10,923 nucleotides of DNA from UBA12151 sp964600645 (GTDB lineage Bacteria > Patescibacteriota > Minisyncoccia > Moranbacterales > UBA9337): NCBI GenBank assembly GCA_964600645.1, contig CAZRJL010000032.1, forward strand, positions 1 to 10,923. The letters run 5' to 3'. Below are positions 6,424 to 10,923 of this stretch, piece by piece. A program made the translations under genes and the position numbers. Positions within the stretch are counted from its first letter, which is position 1, and each line of letters starts with the position of its first letter. The notes under the pieces are model-generated. The model was not told the DNA's origin. It made no database searches and worked only from the letters and a program-made list of their open reading frames with translations.

Positions 6424-7212
6424 TCAAAATCCATCTTTTCTGGCAAGCATATGTATCTTTGCCAGACCCATAAGAAGTGAAAACTGCTGGAAAGCATTGT
6501 CCACATTATGAGGAAGCATTAAATACCCCTCATCACTACCATCATGAAAACATTCAGGACTCAGATCACAAGCATCTCCCGGGCAACTCAAGCTTATCCA
6601 CGCTGGATCCCTAAAAGACACCCGAAAGCCTTCCTGATGAAAATATCTCCTCGATCCGGGATTCATACAAAAATAGCAACTCCGCATAGATCGAGAAATT
6701 TTTTTGCAAAAATCAATACCCTTATCATTCCGCTCCGCGATCTTCTTTTTTATCCACCCGATTAATTGCAAAGAAAAATAAGAACAAAATCCAGCCCCAC
6801 CCAAACCAGAAGCCATGAAAAAATTATCAACCAGCATAAACTGTGGCTTGCTATGATAAGTATTTCCCTCAAAAAGAGACATTGCCATGAACAACAATCC
6901 AAGTGAACGAGATACTTCATACGCATTGTTTTTTGCGAAATGATCAAACGTTACATTCGTCCATTTTTTCCTTTTTTTGTCTTGCTCCAGACAAAGAACC
7001 CCATTGAAACCAAACCTGTCCGATCCTGCAATTGGTAAAAATTTCCAATCATCATTATCATTAATATTTCTTACCAAAGGAGAATCACTTTTCAAAATGT
7101 CCTCCAAGAAATTCATCACTTCTGCGTGTATATCTACGCATAAACCACTTTTTACCATTCTGATTTCGTAATAAGCCGGAATATCCTCGATTCTTAAATT
7201 ATATCTATTCAT
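6424..7212 (-). CDS. Conserved-looking hypothetical protein, Cys-rich C-terminal half, family not recognised
   Basis: I do not recognise this 262-residue protein. It has no signal peptide and no convincing membrane segment. A hydrophobic stretch at 103-114 and a Gly-rich segment at 135-143 (ASGLGGAGF) lie in the middle. Nine cysteines are present; those at 169, 179, 182 (CYFC), 210, 215 and 221 cluster in the C-terminal half and could bind a metal. The C-terminus is helical and Met/Leu-rich. The ATG at 7210-7212 is supported by AAGGTGAT (7216-7223), which matches seven bases of the classical anti-Shine-Dalgarno complement; most neighbours lack such a site. It is isolated by the hairpins at 7251-7280 and 6375-6417, so it may be an independent unit. 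No clear promoter is visible in the short gap upstream. TGA stop. A real gene, judging by its length and signals; function unknown. Confidence 0.85.
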   Translation of the reverse strand: MNRYNLRIEDIPAYYEIRMVKSGLCVDIHAEVMNFLEDILKSDSPLVRNINDNDDWKFLPIAGSDRFGFNGVLCLEQDKKRKKWTNVTFDHFAKNNAYEVSRSLGLLFMAMSLFEGNTYHSKPQFMLVDNFFMASGLGGAGFCSYFSLQLIGWIKKKIAERNDKGIDFCKKISRSMRSCYFCMNPGSRRYFHQEGFRVSFRDPAWISLSCPGDACDLSPECFHDGSDEGYLMLPHNVDNAFQQFSLLMGLAKIHMLARKDGF

Positions 7213-7215
7213 CTT

Positions 7216-7223
7216 ATCACCTT
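7216..7223 (-). promoter_or_regulatory. Strong Shine-Dalgarno sequence of the orphan gene
   Basis: AAGGTGAT on the minus strand, three bases before the ATG (seven bases from the GG), fixes the start at 7212. Seven of its bases (AGGTGAT) match the classical SD consensus. Most other genes in the window show no or only weak SD sequences, so this gene stands apart in translation initiation. Confidence 0.8.
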
Positions 7224-7250
7224 GTTTTTTATTGTTTTGTTAAAATAACT

Positions 7251-7280
7251 AATAAACCAACCGTTTTTGGTTGGTTTATT
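7251..7280 (-). terminator. Hairpin terminator after the kinase pair (possibly bidirectional)
   Basis: Perfect 12-base arms (7251-7262, 7269-7280) enclose a six-base loop. On the minus strand the arm ends TTTATT followed by AGTTATTTTAA, a broken T-run; on the plus strand it continues TTTATTTTTGC. It begins six bases after the kinase stop codon and lies 39 bases before the orphan gene ATG. It is best read as the end of the kinase unit, perhaps leaky. Confidence 0.65.
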
Positions 7281-7286
7281 TTTGCA

Positions 7287-7829
7287 TTATTTCACTAACT
7301 CGTCAATTTTCTTTTGCAGGTCTTCGAGCGTGCTGTTGTTTTCAATCACAATGTCGGCGTTATTTTTGAGCTCCTTAATGCCCGCTTCCGTTTCCAATTC
7401 GTGGTCTTTTTTGAACTCCTCAAAAGTTTTCCCGATTTCGTCGGAATTTTCTCCCCGCTTAATTATTCTTTCATACCTTTTTTCCAGGCTCGTTTCCACA
7501 TAGACAAATTTGAAACCCTCCATATCTTTGAGATAATCAATATCTGAAACTCTCCTGATTCCGTCAAAAACAAAAACTTCACCCCCGCTTTTGGAAATAT
7601 CTTCGGCCAGCGCCCTGGAAAAAACATCCTCTCCGAATCCCTGGCGCATTATCAAAGAAAGCTTGGCAAGGTTTTCCCGATTTGTTTCCAAATGACACAC
7701 ACCCAAAGTAGAGCGCAAAAAATCAGAAAAACGATATGCTTTGGCGCCATATTTTTCCTGCAAATATTTTGAAACCGTTCCTTTGCCGCTAGCCGCTTCC
7801 CCGGCAAGACCAAAAATTATTTTTTGCAT
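7287..7829 (-). CDS. P-loop kinase, dephospho-CoA kinase / UPF0200-like (copy B)
   Basis: A small NMP-kinase-fold ATPase of 180 residues. The Walker A motif is G10-EAAS-GKGT (10-18). FDGIRR (88-93) follows a hydrophobic strand, and RIIKRGE (121-127) provides the arginines of a lid; the stretch TFEEFKKDHELE with a downstream NADIVIENN resembles the archaeal UPF0200 and dephospho-CoA kinase families. It is a paralogue of the preceding gene (shared RFxDxLRxTL, RALxxxI, ERIxxRGExxD, ADxxIxN). The ATG at 7827-7829 lies 12 bases after the upstream stop, with no SD, so the two are cotranscribed. Substrate unknown: dephospho-CoA, or a deoxynucleoside monophosphate as suggested by the nearby dTMP genes. 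The latter is only a neighbourhood argument. Confidence 0.85.
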   Translation of the reverse strand: MQKIIFGLAGEAASGKGTVSKYLQEKYGAKAYRFSDFLRSTLGVCHLETNRENLAKLSLIMRQGFGEDVFSRALAEDISKSGGEVFVFDGIRRVSDIDYLKDMEGFKFVYVETSLEKRYERIIKRGENSDEIGKTFEEFKKDHELETEAGIKELKNNADIVIENNSTLEDLQKKIDELVK

Positions 7830-7841
7830 AAAATTTTGAAT

Positions 7842-8402
7842 TTATGCTTTCAATATCTTCTCCATCACCTTGTCGGATTCAGAAAGAAGATATTCGAGAT
7901 CTTTGCTATTATCAATGATAAAATCAGCTTTTTCTCCGATTTCCGGAACATCTTTTTCAGTCGCCACTTCTTCCGATTTTTGGAACTGCTCGAAAGTCAA
8001 GGTATTATCATCAGTTTTTTCTCCTCTGTTTTTTATTCTCTCAAAACGAATTTTTTGATCAAGTTTTACATAAATAATAAAACTGTTGGTATAGGATTTG
8101 ATAAAATGAAAATCCTCCCAAAGACGCACGCCATTGACCACAATCACGCCCTCGCCATTGTCAATTCTTTTGCGAAGCGCCCGCGGCAAAATATCCGGAC
8201 CGAAACGATTGATAAATTCTTCCGCCAGCCATTGCTGATCTTCCTTGGAAAACTCGTCAAAATAAATCGAAAGAGTTTCCTTGAGAGGATCGGCAAATCT
8301 CATTAACTGAACACTGTATTTTTCTTTCAAATATTTGGCAACCGTATCCTTCCCACCACCGGTTGCGCCAACCAAACCGATTACAATTCTTTTTTTTGTC
8401 AT
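7842..8402 (-). CDS. P-loop kinase, dephospho-CoA kinase / UPF0200-like (copy A)
   Basis: First gene of the kinase pair, 186 residues. Walker A is G12-ATGG-GKDT (12-20), with an Asp where copy B has Gly. VVNGVRLWEDF (88-98) replaces the FDGIRR of copy B, so the acidic residue before the conserved Gly is Asn here; RFERIKNRGEKTDD (119-132) is the lid region and ADFIIDN (159-165) the C-terminal strand. These differences could mean a changed substrate or a partner role. The ATG at 8400-8402 sits about 60 bases downstream of the predicted transcript start and lacks an SD sequence. It may be a nucleotide kinase or dephospho-CoA kinase; the two copies might also work as a heterodimer (inference). 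Confidence 0.85.
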   Translation of the reverse strand: MTKKRIVIGLVGATGGGKDTVAKYLKEKYSVQLMRFADPLKETLSIYFDEFSKEDQQWLAEEFINRFGPDILPRALRKRIDNGEGVIVVNGVRLWEDFHFIKSYTNSFIIYVKLDQKIRFERIKNRGEKTDDNTLTFEQFQKSEEVATEKDVPEIGEKADFIIDNSKDLEYLLSESDKVMEKILKA

Positions 8403-8433
8403 TGTTTCAAATGAAAAATAATTAGCGCCTTTT

Positions 8434-8457
8434 GAATATTCTCACGAGATATTCTCG
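8434..8457 (-). promoter_or_regulatory. Operator-like repeats at the start of the kinase transcript
   Basis: The octamer GAGAATAT (minus strand) occurs twice with a 13-base period (8449-8456 and 8436-8443). The upstream copy lies in a perfect CGAGA-3-TCTCG hairpin (8445-8457), and the downstream copy contains the palindrome GAATATTC. Located about +6 to +29 of the predicted transcript, a typical place for a repressor site or a regulatory leader hairpin. No known operator was recognised. Confidence 0.4.
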
Positions 8458-8469
8458 GGCACGTATACT

Positions 8470-8498
8470 ATTTTAGGTAATAAGCGGTTTTATGTCAA
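8470..8498 (-). promoter_or_regulatory. Sigma70-type promoter of the kinase pair
   Basis: TTGACA (8493-8498, perfect) and TAAAAT (8470-8475, five of six) are 17 bases apart on the minus strand. The transcript would start near 8463. It lies just downstream of the rplA terminator, so the kinases form a separate unit. Confidence 0.82.
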
Positions 8499-8514
8499 CA
8501 CAAAAATCACGCGA

Positions 8515-8552
8515 CACGAAAAAAGCCCCACTTCACACTTTGGTGGGGCTTT
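8515..8552 (-). terminator. Rho-independent terminator after rplA
   Basis: On the minus strand AAAGCCCCAC and GTGGGGCTTT (8522-8552) form a ten-base-pair stem over an 11-base loop and run into six T before CGTG. It ends the secE-nusG-rplK-rplA unit about 25 bases after the rplA stop. Confidence 0.92.
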
Positions 8553-8577
8553 CTCATTTTCTACTATACTAAAAAAG

Positions 8578-9252
8578 TTACAGACTGATTTTAACTGCCG
8601 GTCCCATTGTTGAACAAATGGAAATTCCGATAATAAATCTGCCTTTTACTCCAACCGGCTTGGATTTTCGCAAAGCATCCACAAAAGAAATCAAATTTTC
8701 CTCCAATTTCTTTTCATCAAAAGAAACCTTTCCGATTACTTGGTGCAAATTTCCAGTATTATCATTCTTGAAGCTTACCTTTCCCTTCTTGAGCATCTCG
8801 ACCGTTTCAGCGATTTTATCAGTTACTGTTTCCGCTTTCGGACTTGGCATCAAACCTTTCGGCCCCAATATTTTGGCAACCTGTGCTAATTTCGGCATCA
8901 TTTCCGGCGTTGCCACTAAAATATCAAATTCAATTTTTCCACCTTTTACTTTCTCAATCAAGTCTTCCGCTCCAACCATGTCCGCTCCCGCCTTTTTCGC
9001 TTCATCGGCTTTCGTTAAAGTTGCAACGGCAATTTTTTTACTTTTGCCGGTTCCATGAGGCAATACTGTTGCTCCACGAACTTGCTGATCGCCTTTTTTT
9101 GGATCAATATCCATTCGCACATGAATCTCCACTGACTCATCAAATTTAGCAACTTTGCTCTCCTTGACCAGTTTGACTGCCTCGCTTATGGAATAAACTT
9201 TATCTTTCTCAATCTTTCCGGCTCCCGCCAAATATTTTTTTCCTCTTTTCAT
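8578..9252 (-). CDS. rplA: 50S ribosomal protein L1
   Basis: L1 binds 23S rRNA at the L1 stalk near the E site, helps release deacylated tRNA, and in many bacteria represses its own operon. The sequence shows MKRGKKYLAGAGK at the start, the SISEAVKLVKE helix, PHGTGKSKKIAVAT, VATPEMMPKLAQVAKILGPKGLMPSPKAETVT, and the NDNTGNLHQVIGK and KGRFIIGI sections expected of L1. The ATG at 9250-9252 gives 224 residues, the family length. The frame extends up to a GTG at 9294 that would add 14 unrelated residues and is rejected. No SD sequence. It lies 57 bases after rplK, in the gap of which CGAATATTTCG forms a small palindrome (9254-9264). Presence of L1 separates this organism from the Patescibacteria groups reported to lack it. 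Confidence 0.96.
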   Translation of the reverse strand: MKRGKKYLAGAGKIEKDKVYSISEAVKLVKESKVAKFDESVEIHVRMDIDPKKGDQQVRGATVLPHGTGKSKKIAVATLTKADEAKKAGADMVGAEDLIEKVKGGKIEFDILVATPEMMPKLAQVAKILGPKGLMPSPKAETVTDKIAETVEMLKKGKVSFKNDNTGNLHQVIGKVSFDEKKLEENLISFVDALRKSKPVGVKGRFIIGISICSTMGPAVKISL

Positions 9253-9309
9253 ACGAATATTTCGTGGTAATAACGATTTAAAAAAATCTCCCACAAATTA
9301 AAAAAATTA

Positions 9310-9732
9310 TTATTCAACCTTAATTCCCATACTTCTGGCTGTTCCTTCGATAATTTTTATTGCCCCTTCAACATCATCTGCATTCAAATCCTCCATCTTT
9401 GCTTCGGCAATTTCACGAACTTGTTCCTTGGTTACTTTTCCGACTTTGTCTTTCAATGGATTTCCAGCTCCTTTTTCAACTTTTGCCGCTTTTTTGAGCA
9501 AATCAGCCGCCGGAGAAGTTTTCATAATAAACGTAAACGAACGATCACTATACACAGTAATTTCCACCGGAATAACATCTCCCATTCTGTCTTTCGTTGC
9601 CTCATTGAAACGACTGCAAAAATCAGCAATATTAAGACCGTGTTGTCCCAATGCCAGACCAATCGGAGGCGCGGGATTAGCCTTGCCTGCCTGAACTTGC
9701 AATTTTACAACTGTCATTATTTCCTTTGCCAT
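9310..9732 (-). CDS. rplK: 50S ribosomal protein L11
   Basis: L11 binds the GTPase-associated region of 23S rRNA and takes part in factor binding and the stringent response. The 140-residue length is exact for the family. The signature AGKANPAPPIGLALGQHGLNIADFC is present; the usual G-P-A-L reads G-L-A-L. Further landmarks are IPVEITVYSDRSFTFIMKTSPAADLLKKAA, the Gly-Asn-Pro hinge and the C-terminal GTARSMGIKVE. It starts with ATG at 9730-9732 without an SD sequence. A leader hairpin lies at 9754-9773 in the 66-base gap after nusG, where L1 could act, though I cannot show homology to known L1 sites. Confidence 0.97.
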   Translation of the reverse strand: MAKEIMTVVKLQVQAGKANPAPPIGLALGQHGLNIADFCSRFNEATKDRMGDVIPVEITVYSDRSFTFIMKTSPAADLLKKAAKVEKGAGNPLKDKVGKVTKEQVREIAEAKMEDLNADDVEGAIKIIEGTARSMGIKVE

Positions 9733-9753
9733 ACTACAACAATTTCTGATTTC

Positions 9754-9773
9754 TAATCCGCCAACCGACGGAT
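9754..9773 (-). promoter_or_regulatory. Leader hairpin between nusG and rplK
   Basis: Arms AATCCGTC and GGCGGATT on the minus strand pair over eight positions (one G-U) with a GGTT loop, 22 bases before the rplK ATG. A 7-bp direct repeat (TTGAAAA twice) follows on the plus strand. It could be an autoregulatory L1 target or simply a member of the short TCCGCC palindrome family found again near 10800 and 10889. Confidence 0.45.
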
Positions 9774-9798
9774 TGAAAATTGAAAATTTTTAAAAATA

Positions 9799-10344
9799 TT
9801 ATATTTTTTTAATCTGCAAAAAGTCCAATTCAACCGGTGTTTCTCTTCCGAAAATTGAAACCAGCACCTTGACTTTTCCTTTTTCTTCATCGATTTCTTG
9901 AATTTTTCCATCAAAATCTTTGAACGGTCCTTCGGTAATCTTAACAGAATCTCCGGATCTGACGTCAATCTTGAATTTTGGCTCGGACACTCCCATCCTC
10001 TTTTTGAGCATCTGAATTTCCGCCGGATCAATCGGAGTCGGAGTTGTTCCTAACCCAATAAAGCCGGTAACATTCGGGGTGTTTCGAACCACATACCACG
10101 AAGCATCCGTTACAATCATATCCACCAAAACATATCCGGGATAAATTCTTTCTTCCACTACCGCTCTTTTTCCTCCTTTAATTTTGATTCTTTTTTCAGT
10201 GGGAACCATAACGTCAAAAATCAAATCCTGCATATCCATTGATTCAATTCTTTGTTTTAGATTCCGACACACATTATCTTCATACCCGGAATAAGTATGC
10301 AAGACATACCAAGCTCTCCCGTGATGTTGCGTTTGCTTTGCCAT
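9799..10344 (-). CDS. nusG: Transcription termination/antitermination factor NusG
   Basis: NusG binds the RNA polymerase clamp, modulates pausing and links transcription to Rho or the ribosome. The NGN domain spans about 9-115 of the chosen protein: WYVLHTYSGYED, IFDVMVPTEKRIKIKGGKR, YPGYVLVDM, VRNTPNVTGFIG. The KOW domain follows with VKITEGPFKDFDGKIQEID and the Phe-Gly-Arg-Thr-Pro-Val turn near the C-terminus. The ATG at 10342-10344 gives 181 residues, the usual size; an in-frame ATG ten codons upstream adds a stretch with no family match and overlaps the predicted -10 box. No SD sequence. The 90-base gap after secE holds repeats and a possible internal promoter. Confidence 0.97.
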   Translation of the reverse strand: MAKQTQHHGRAWYVLHTYSGYEDNVCRNLKQRIESMDMQDLIFDVMVPTEKRIKIKGGKRAVVEERIYPGYVLVDMIVTDASWYVVRNTPNVTGFIGLGTTPTPIDPAEIQMLKKRMGVSEPKFKIDVRSGDSVKITEGPFKDFDGKIQEIDEEKGKVKVLVSIFGRETPVELDFLQIKKI

Positions 10345-10372
10345 AATAATAAACGTTGCAAACGTTCTAATC

Positions 10373-10378
10373 ATTATA
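10373..10378 (-). promoter_or_regulatory. Possible internal promoter (-10 box) before nusG
   Basis: A perfect TATAAT on the minus strand lies 28 bases before the nusG ATG. No good -35 box is found 16-18 bases upstream (ACACTG at 17), so it may be weak or activator-dependent; the 15-bp direct repeats just upstream (10401-10433) would be in position for an activator. Confidence 0.35.
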
Positions 10379-10400
10379 AGCGCTCTAAGAAAACTCAGTG

Positions 10401-10433
10401 TAGAACGATTTTAACGCATAGAACGATTTTAAC
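10401..10433. repeat. Two 15-bp direct repeats between secE and nusG
   Basis: TAGAACGATTTTAAC occurs at 10401-10415 and 10419-10433, an 18-base period, immediately after the secE stop. A related TTAGAACG occurs in the opposite orientation at about 10362-10370, next to AACGTT repeats. Might be regulator binding sites or a local duplication. Confidence 0.75.
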
Positions 10434-10434
10434 T

Positions 10435-10617
10435 CTATATAATAAACATCTTCAAAATACTGCTAAACAAATAATCCAATCCTCCTAAAAAAACTGCGAC
10501 AACCAAGCTCAAGATAACAACAACCATTGTATAGTTTATGGTTTGTTTTTTTGTCGGCCAATTCACCTTCATTAATTCCGCTTTTGCCTCTCTGATAAAA
10601 TCTATAATCTTATTCAT
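10435..10617 (-). CDS. secE: Preprotein translocase subunit SecE
   Basis: SecE is the small essential subunit that clamps SecY in the SecYEG channel. The 60-residue protein has the short single-span bacterial form: an amphipathic IIDFIREAKAELMKVNWPTKKQT surface helix, with the conserved K-V-x-W-P-T, then one transmembrane helix at about 30-52 (YTMVVVILSLVVAVFLGGLD). The ATG at 10615-10617 is preceded by GGG six bases upstream, a modest SD. First gene of the secE-nusG-rplK-rplA unit, an order shared by most bacteria. Confidence 0.96.
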   Translation of the reverse strand: MNKIIDFIREAKAELMKVNWPTKKQTINYTMVVVILSLVVAVFLGGLDYLFSSILKMFII

Positions 10618-10632
10618 ATTTTTCCCTTTTTT

Positions 10633-10652
10633 AAAAGCCCCTCGGGGCTTTT
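10633..10652 (-). promoter_or_regulatory. GC-rich hairpin at the 5' end of the secE transcript
   Basis: AAAAGCCCC and GGGGCTTTT form a compact hairpin (two- or four-base loop) starting about five bases after the predicted transcript start and ending 15 bases before the ATG. Read on the plus strand it is followed by six T in total and would act as a terminator, but no plus-strand gene precedes it. On the minus strand only TTTT follows before A6. Could be an attenuator or a 5'-protective stem. Confidence 0.55.
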
Positions 10653-10663
10653 TTAATGATTTA

Positions 10664-10692
10664 AATGTATCGCATTATTCAAATTTTGTCAA
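10664..10692 (-). promoter_or_regulatory. Sigma70-type promoter of secE-nusG-rplK-rplA
   Basis: TTGACA (10687-10692, perfect) and TACATT (10664-10669, four of six) are 17 bases apart on the minus strand; predicted start near 10657, giving a leader of about 40 bases. Confidence 0.7.
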
Positions 10693-10711
10693 ATTCAACG
10701 GACATCAGGGC

Positions 10712-10739
10712 TGGACAAATTATTTTTTAAATGTATAAT
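10712..10739 (+). promoter_or_regulatory. Rightward promoter reading into the tRNA-like repeat
   Basis: On the plus strand TGGACA (10712-10717, five of six) and TATAAT (10734-10739, perfect) are 16 bases apart. The transcript would start near 10746, about 35 bases before the first repeat copy. It is divergent from the secE promoter. The -10 box also lies in the palindrome ATGTATAATACAT (10732-10744). Confidence 0.6.
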
Positions 10740-10780
10740 ACATAAGGAAATACAACGCTGTTTTTTTATTATCCTTATTT

Positions 10781-10923
10781 TAGGGCCGGTAGCTCACCTT
10801 CCGCCAAAGGCGGATAGAGTCCGAGCACCACGCCCAAGTAGTAAAAGATAATCCACCATTTAGTAAAATTAGGGCCGGTAGCTCACCTTCCGCCAAAGGC
10901 GGATAGAGTCCGAGCACCACGCC
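10781..10923 (+). repeat. 89-bp-period direct repeat with a tRNA-like 5' segment (second copy cut by window end)
   Basis: The 54 bases from 10870 to the window end repeat those from 10781 without a mismatch. Each copy begins GGGCCGGTAGCTCA, which looks like the acceptor strand and D-stem of a tRNA, then carries TTCCGCCAAAGGCGGA, a perfect small palindrome in the position of the D-loop, then GAGCACCACGCC, which resembles the second D-strand and the start of an anticodon stem. After the first copy the sequence does not complete a tRNA: no pairing anticodon arm and no T-arm before the second copy. The second copy could be the true tRNA gene, or both could be tRNA-derived repeats. The 36-base spacer is AT-rich and unrelated. 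Perfect repetition at the window edge could also be an assembly artefact. Confidence 0.7.

Noticed and set aside
8434..8457. CIRCE (HrcA) or NrdR operator
   Set aside because: The repeats GAGAATAT do not match the CIRCE or NrdR-box consensus.
9253..9294. Upstream GTG start for rplA adding 14 residues
   Set aside because: The extra residues do not match L1, and the ATG at 9252 begins the normal MKRGKKY-type N-terminus and gives the family length.
9753..10031. Minus-strand open frame of 92 codons overlapping nusG
   Set aside because: It lies mostly inside nusG in another frame, is basic and low-complexity, and has no ribosome binding site or family match.
10345..10374. Upstream ATG for nusG adding ten residues
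   Set aside because: The extension has no family match and overlaps the TATAAT box; the ATG at 10344 gives the usual 181 residues.
10781..10869. Complete tRNA gene in the first repeat copy
   Set aside because: No anticodon stem pairs after GAGCACCACG, position 33 is not T, and there is no T-arm before the second copy begins.
10781..10923. CRISPR array
   Set aside because: Only two copies are visible, the repeated segment is over 50 bases, the spacer is one AT-rich stretch, and no cas gene is near. The tRNA-like reading fits better.
10781..10923. Minus-strand protein reading through the repeat
   Set aside because: The 89-base period shifts the frame between copies, so the two copies would encode unrelated peptides; no start signal.

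Overview
The window looks like part of the genome of an uncultivated bacterium of the Patescibacteria (candidate phyla radiation), most likely of the Parcubacteria type. This is an inference from A+T-rich DNA, small compact genes, few Shine-Dalgarno sequences, typical protein sequences (GatB, NusG and ThyA variants) and short palindromes or heptanucleotide repeats of the kind common in these genomes. TGA is used as a stop (orphan gene at 6424, Nudix gene at 5149), so the recoded UGA=Gly lineages are unlikely. L1 is present, so this is not one of the L1-lacking subgroups. All genes except the truncated miaA read leftwards (minus strand).

Layout. (1) 1-693, plus strand: 3' part of miaA, with a terminator, converging on (2) a seven-gene minus-strand cluster, 6164 down to 1012: dCMP deaminase, Nudix hydrolase, GNAT acetyltransferase, thymidylate synthase, dihydrofolate reductase, CYTH-domain protein, gatB. 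The first six genes overlap or nearly touch. A good sigma70-type promoter (TTGATT-17-TATAAT) precedes the cluster and a hairpin with a T8 run follows gatB. The core chemistry is dCMP to dUMP to dTMP, with DHFR recycling the folate; Nudix and CYTH enzymes may clean up nucleotides or phosphates. (3) 6165-6423: promoter, a 34-bp near-perfect palindrome and a strong terminator. (4) 6424-7212: an unrecognised Cys-rich 262-residue gene with the best ribosome binding site in the window and a hairpin on either side. (5) 7287-8402: two tandem paralogous P-loop kinases resembling dephospho-CoA-kinase/UPF0200 proteins, behind a TTGACA-17-TAAAAT promoter with operator-like repeats at the transcript start. 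(6) 8578-10617: secE-nusG-rplK-rplA, ending in a clear terminator directly after rplA, so rplJ-rplL do not follow. (7) 10618-10923: divergent promoters; the rightward one reads into an 89-bp-period repeat whose unit begins like the 5' third of a tRNA with a palindrome in the D-loop. The second copy is cut off by the window end.

The most interesting items are the tRNA-like repeat, the orphan Cys-rich gene, thymidylate synthase lacking most of the usual phosphate-binding arginines, the Cys/His-rich tail on the dCMP deaminase, and several palindromes and direct repeats in the intergenic regions. I see no CRISPR array, intact insertion sequence, prophage or rRNA.
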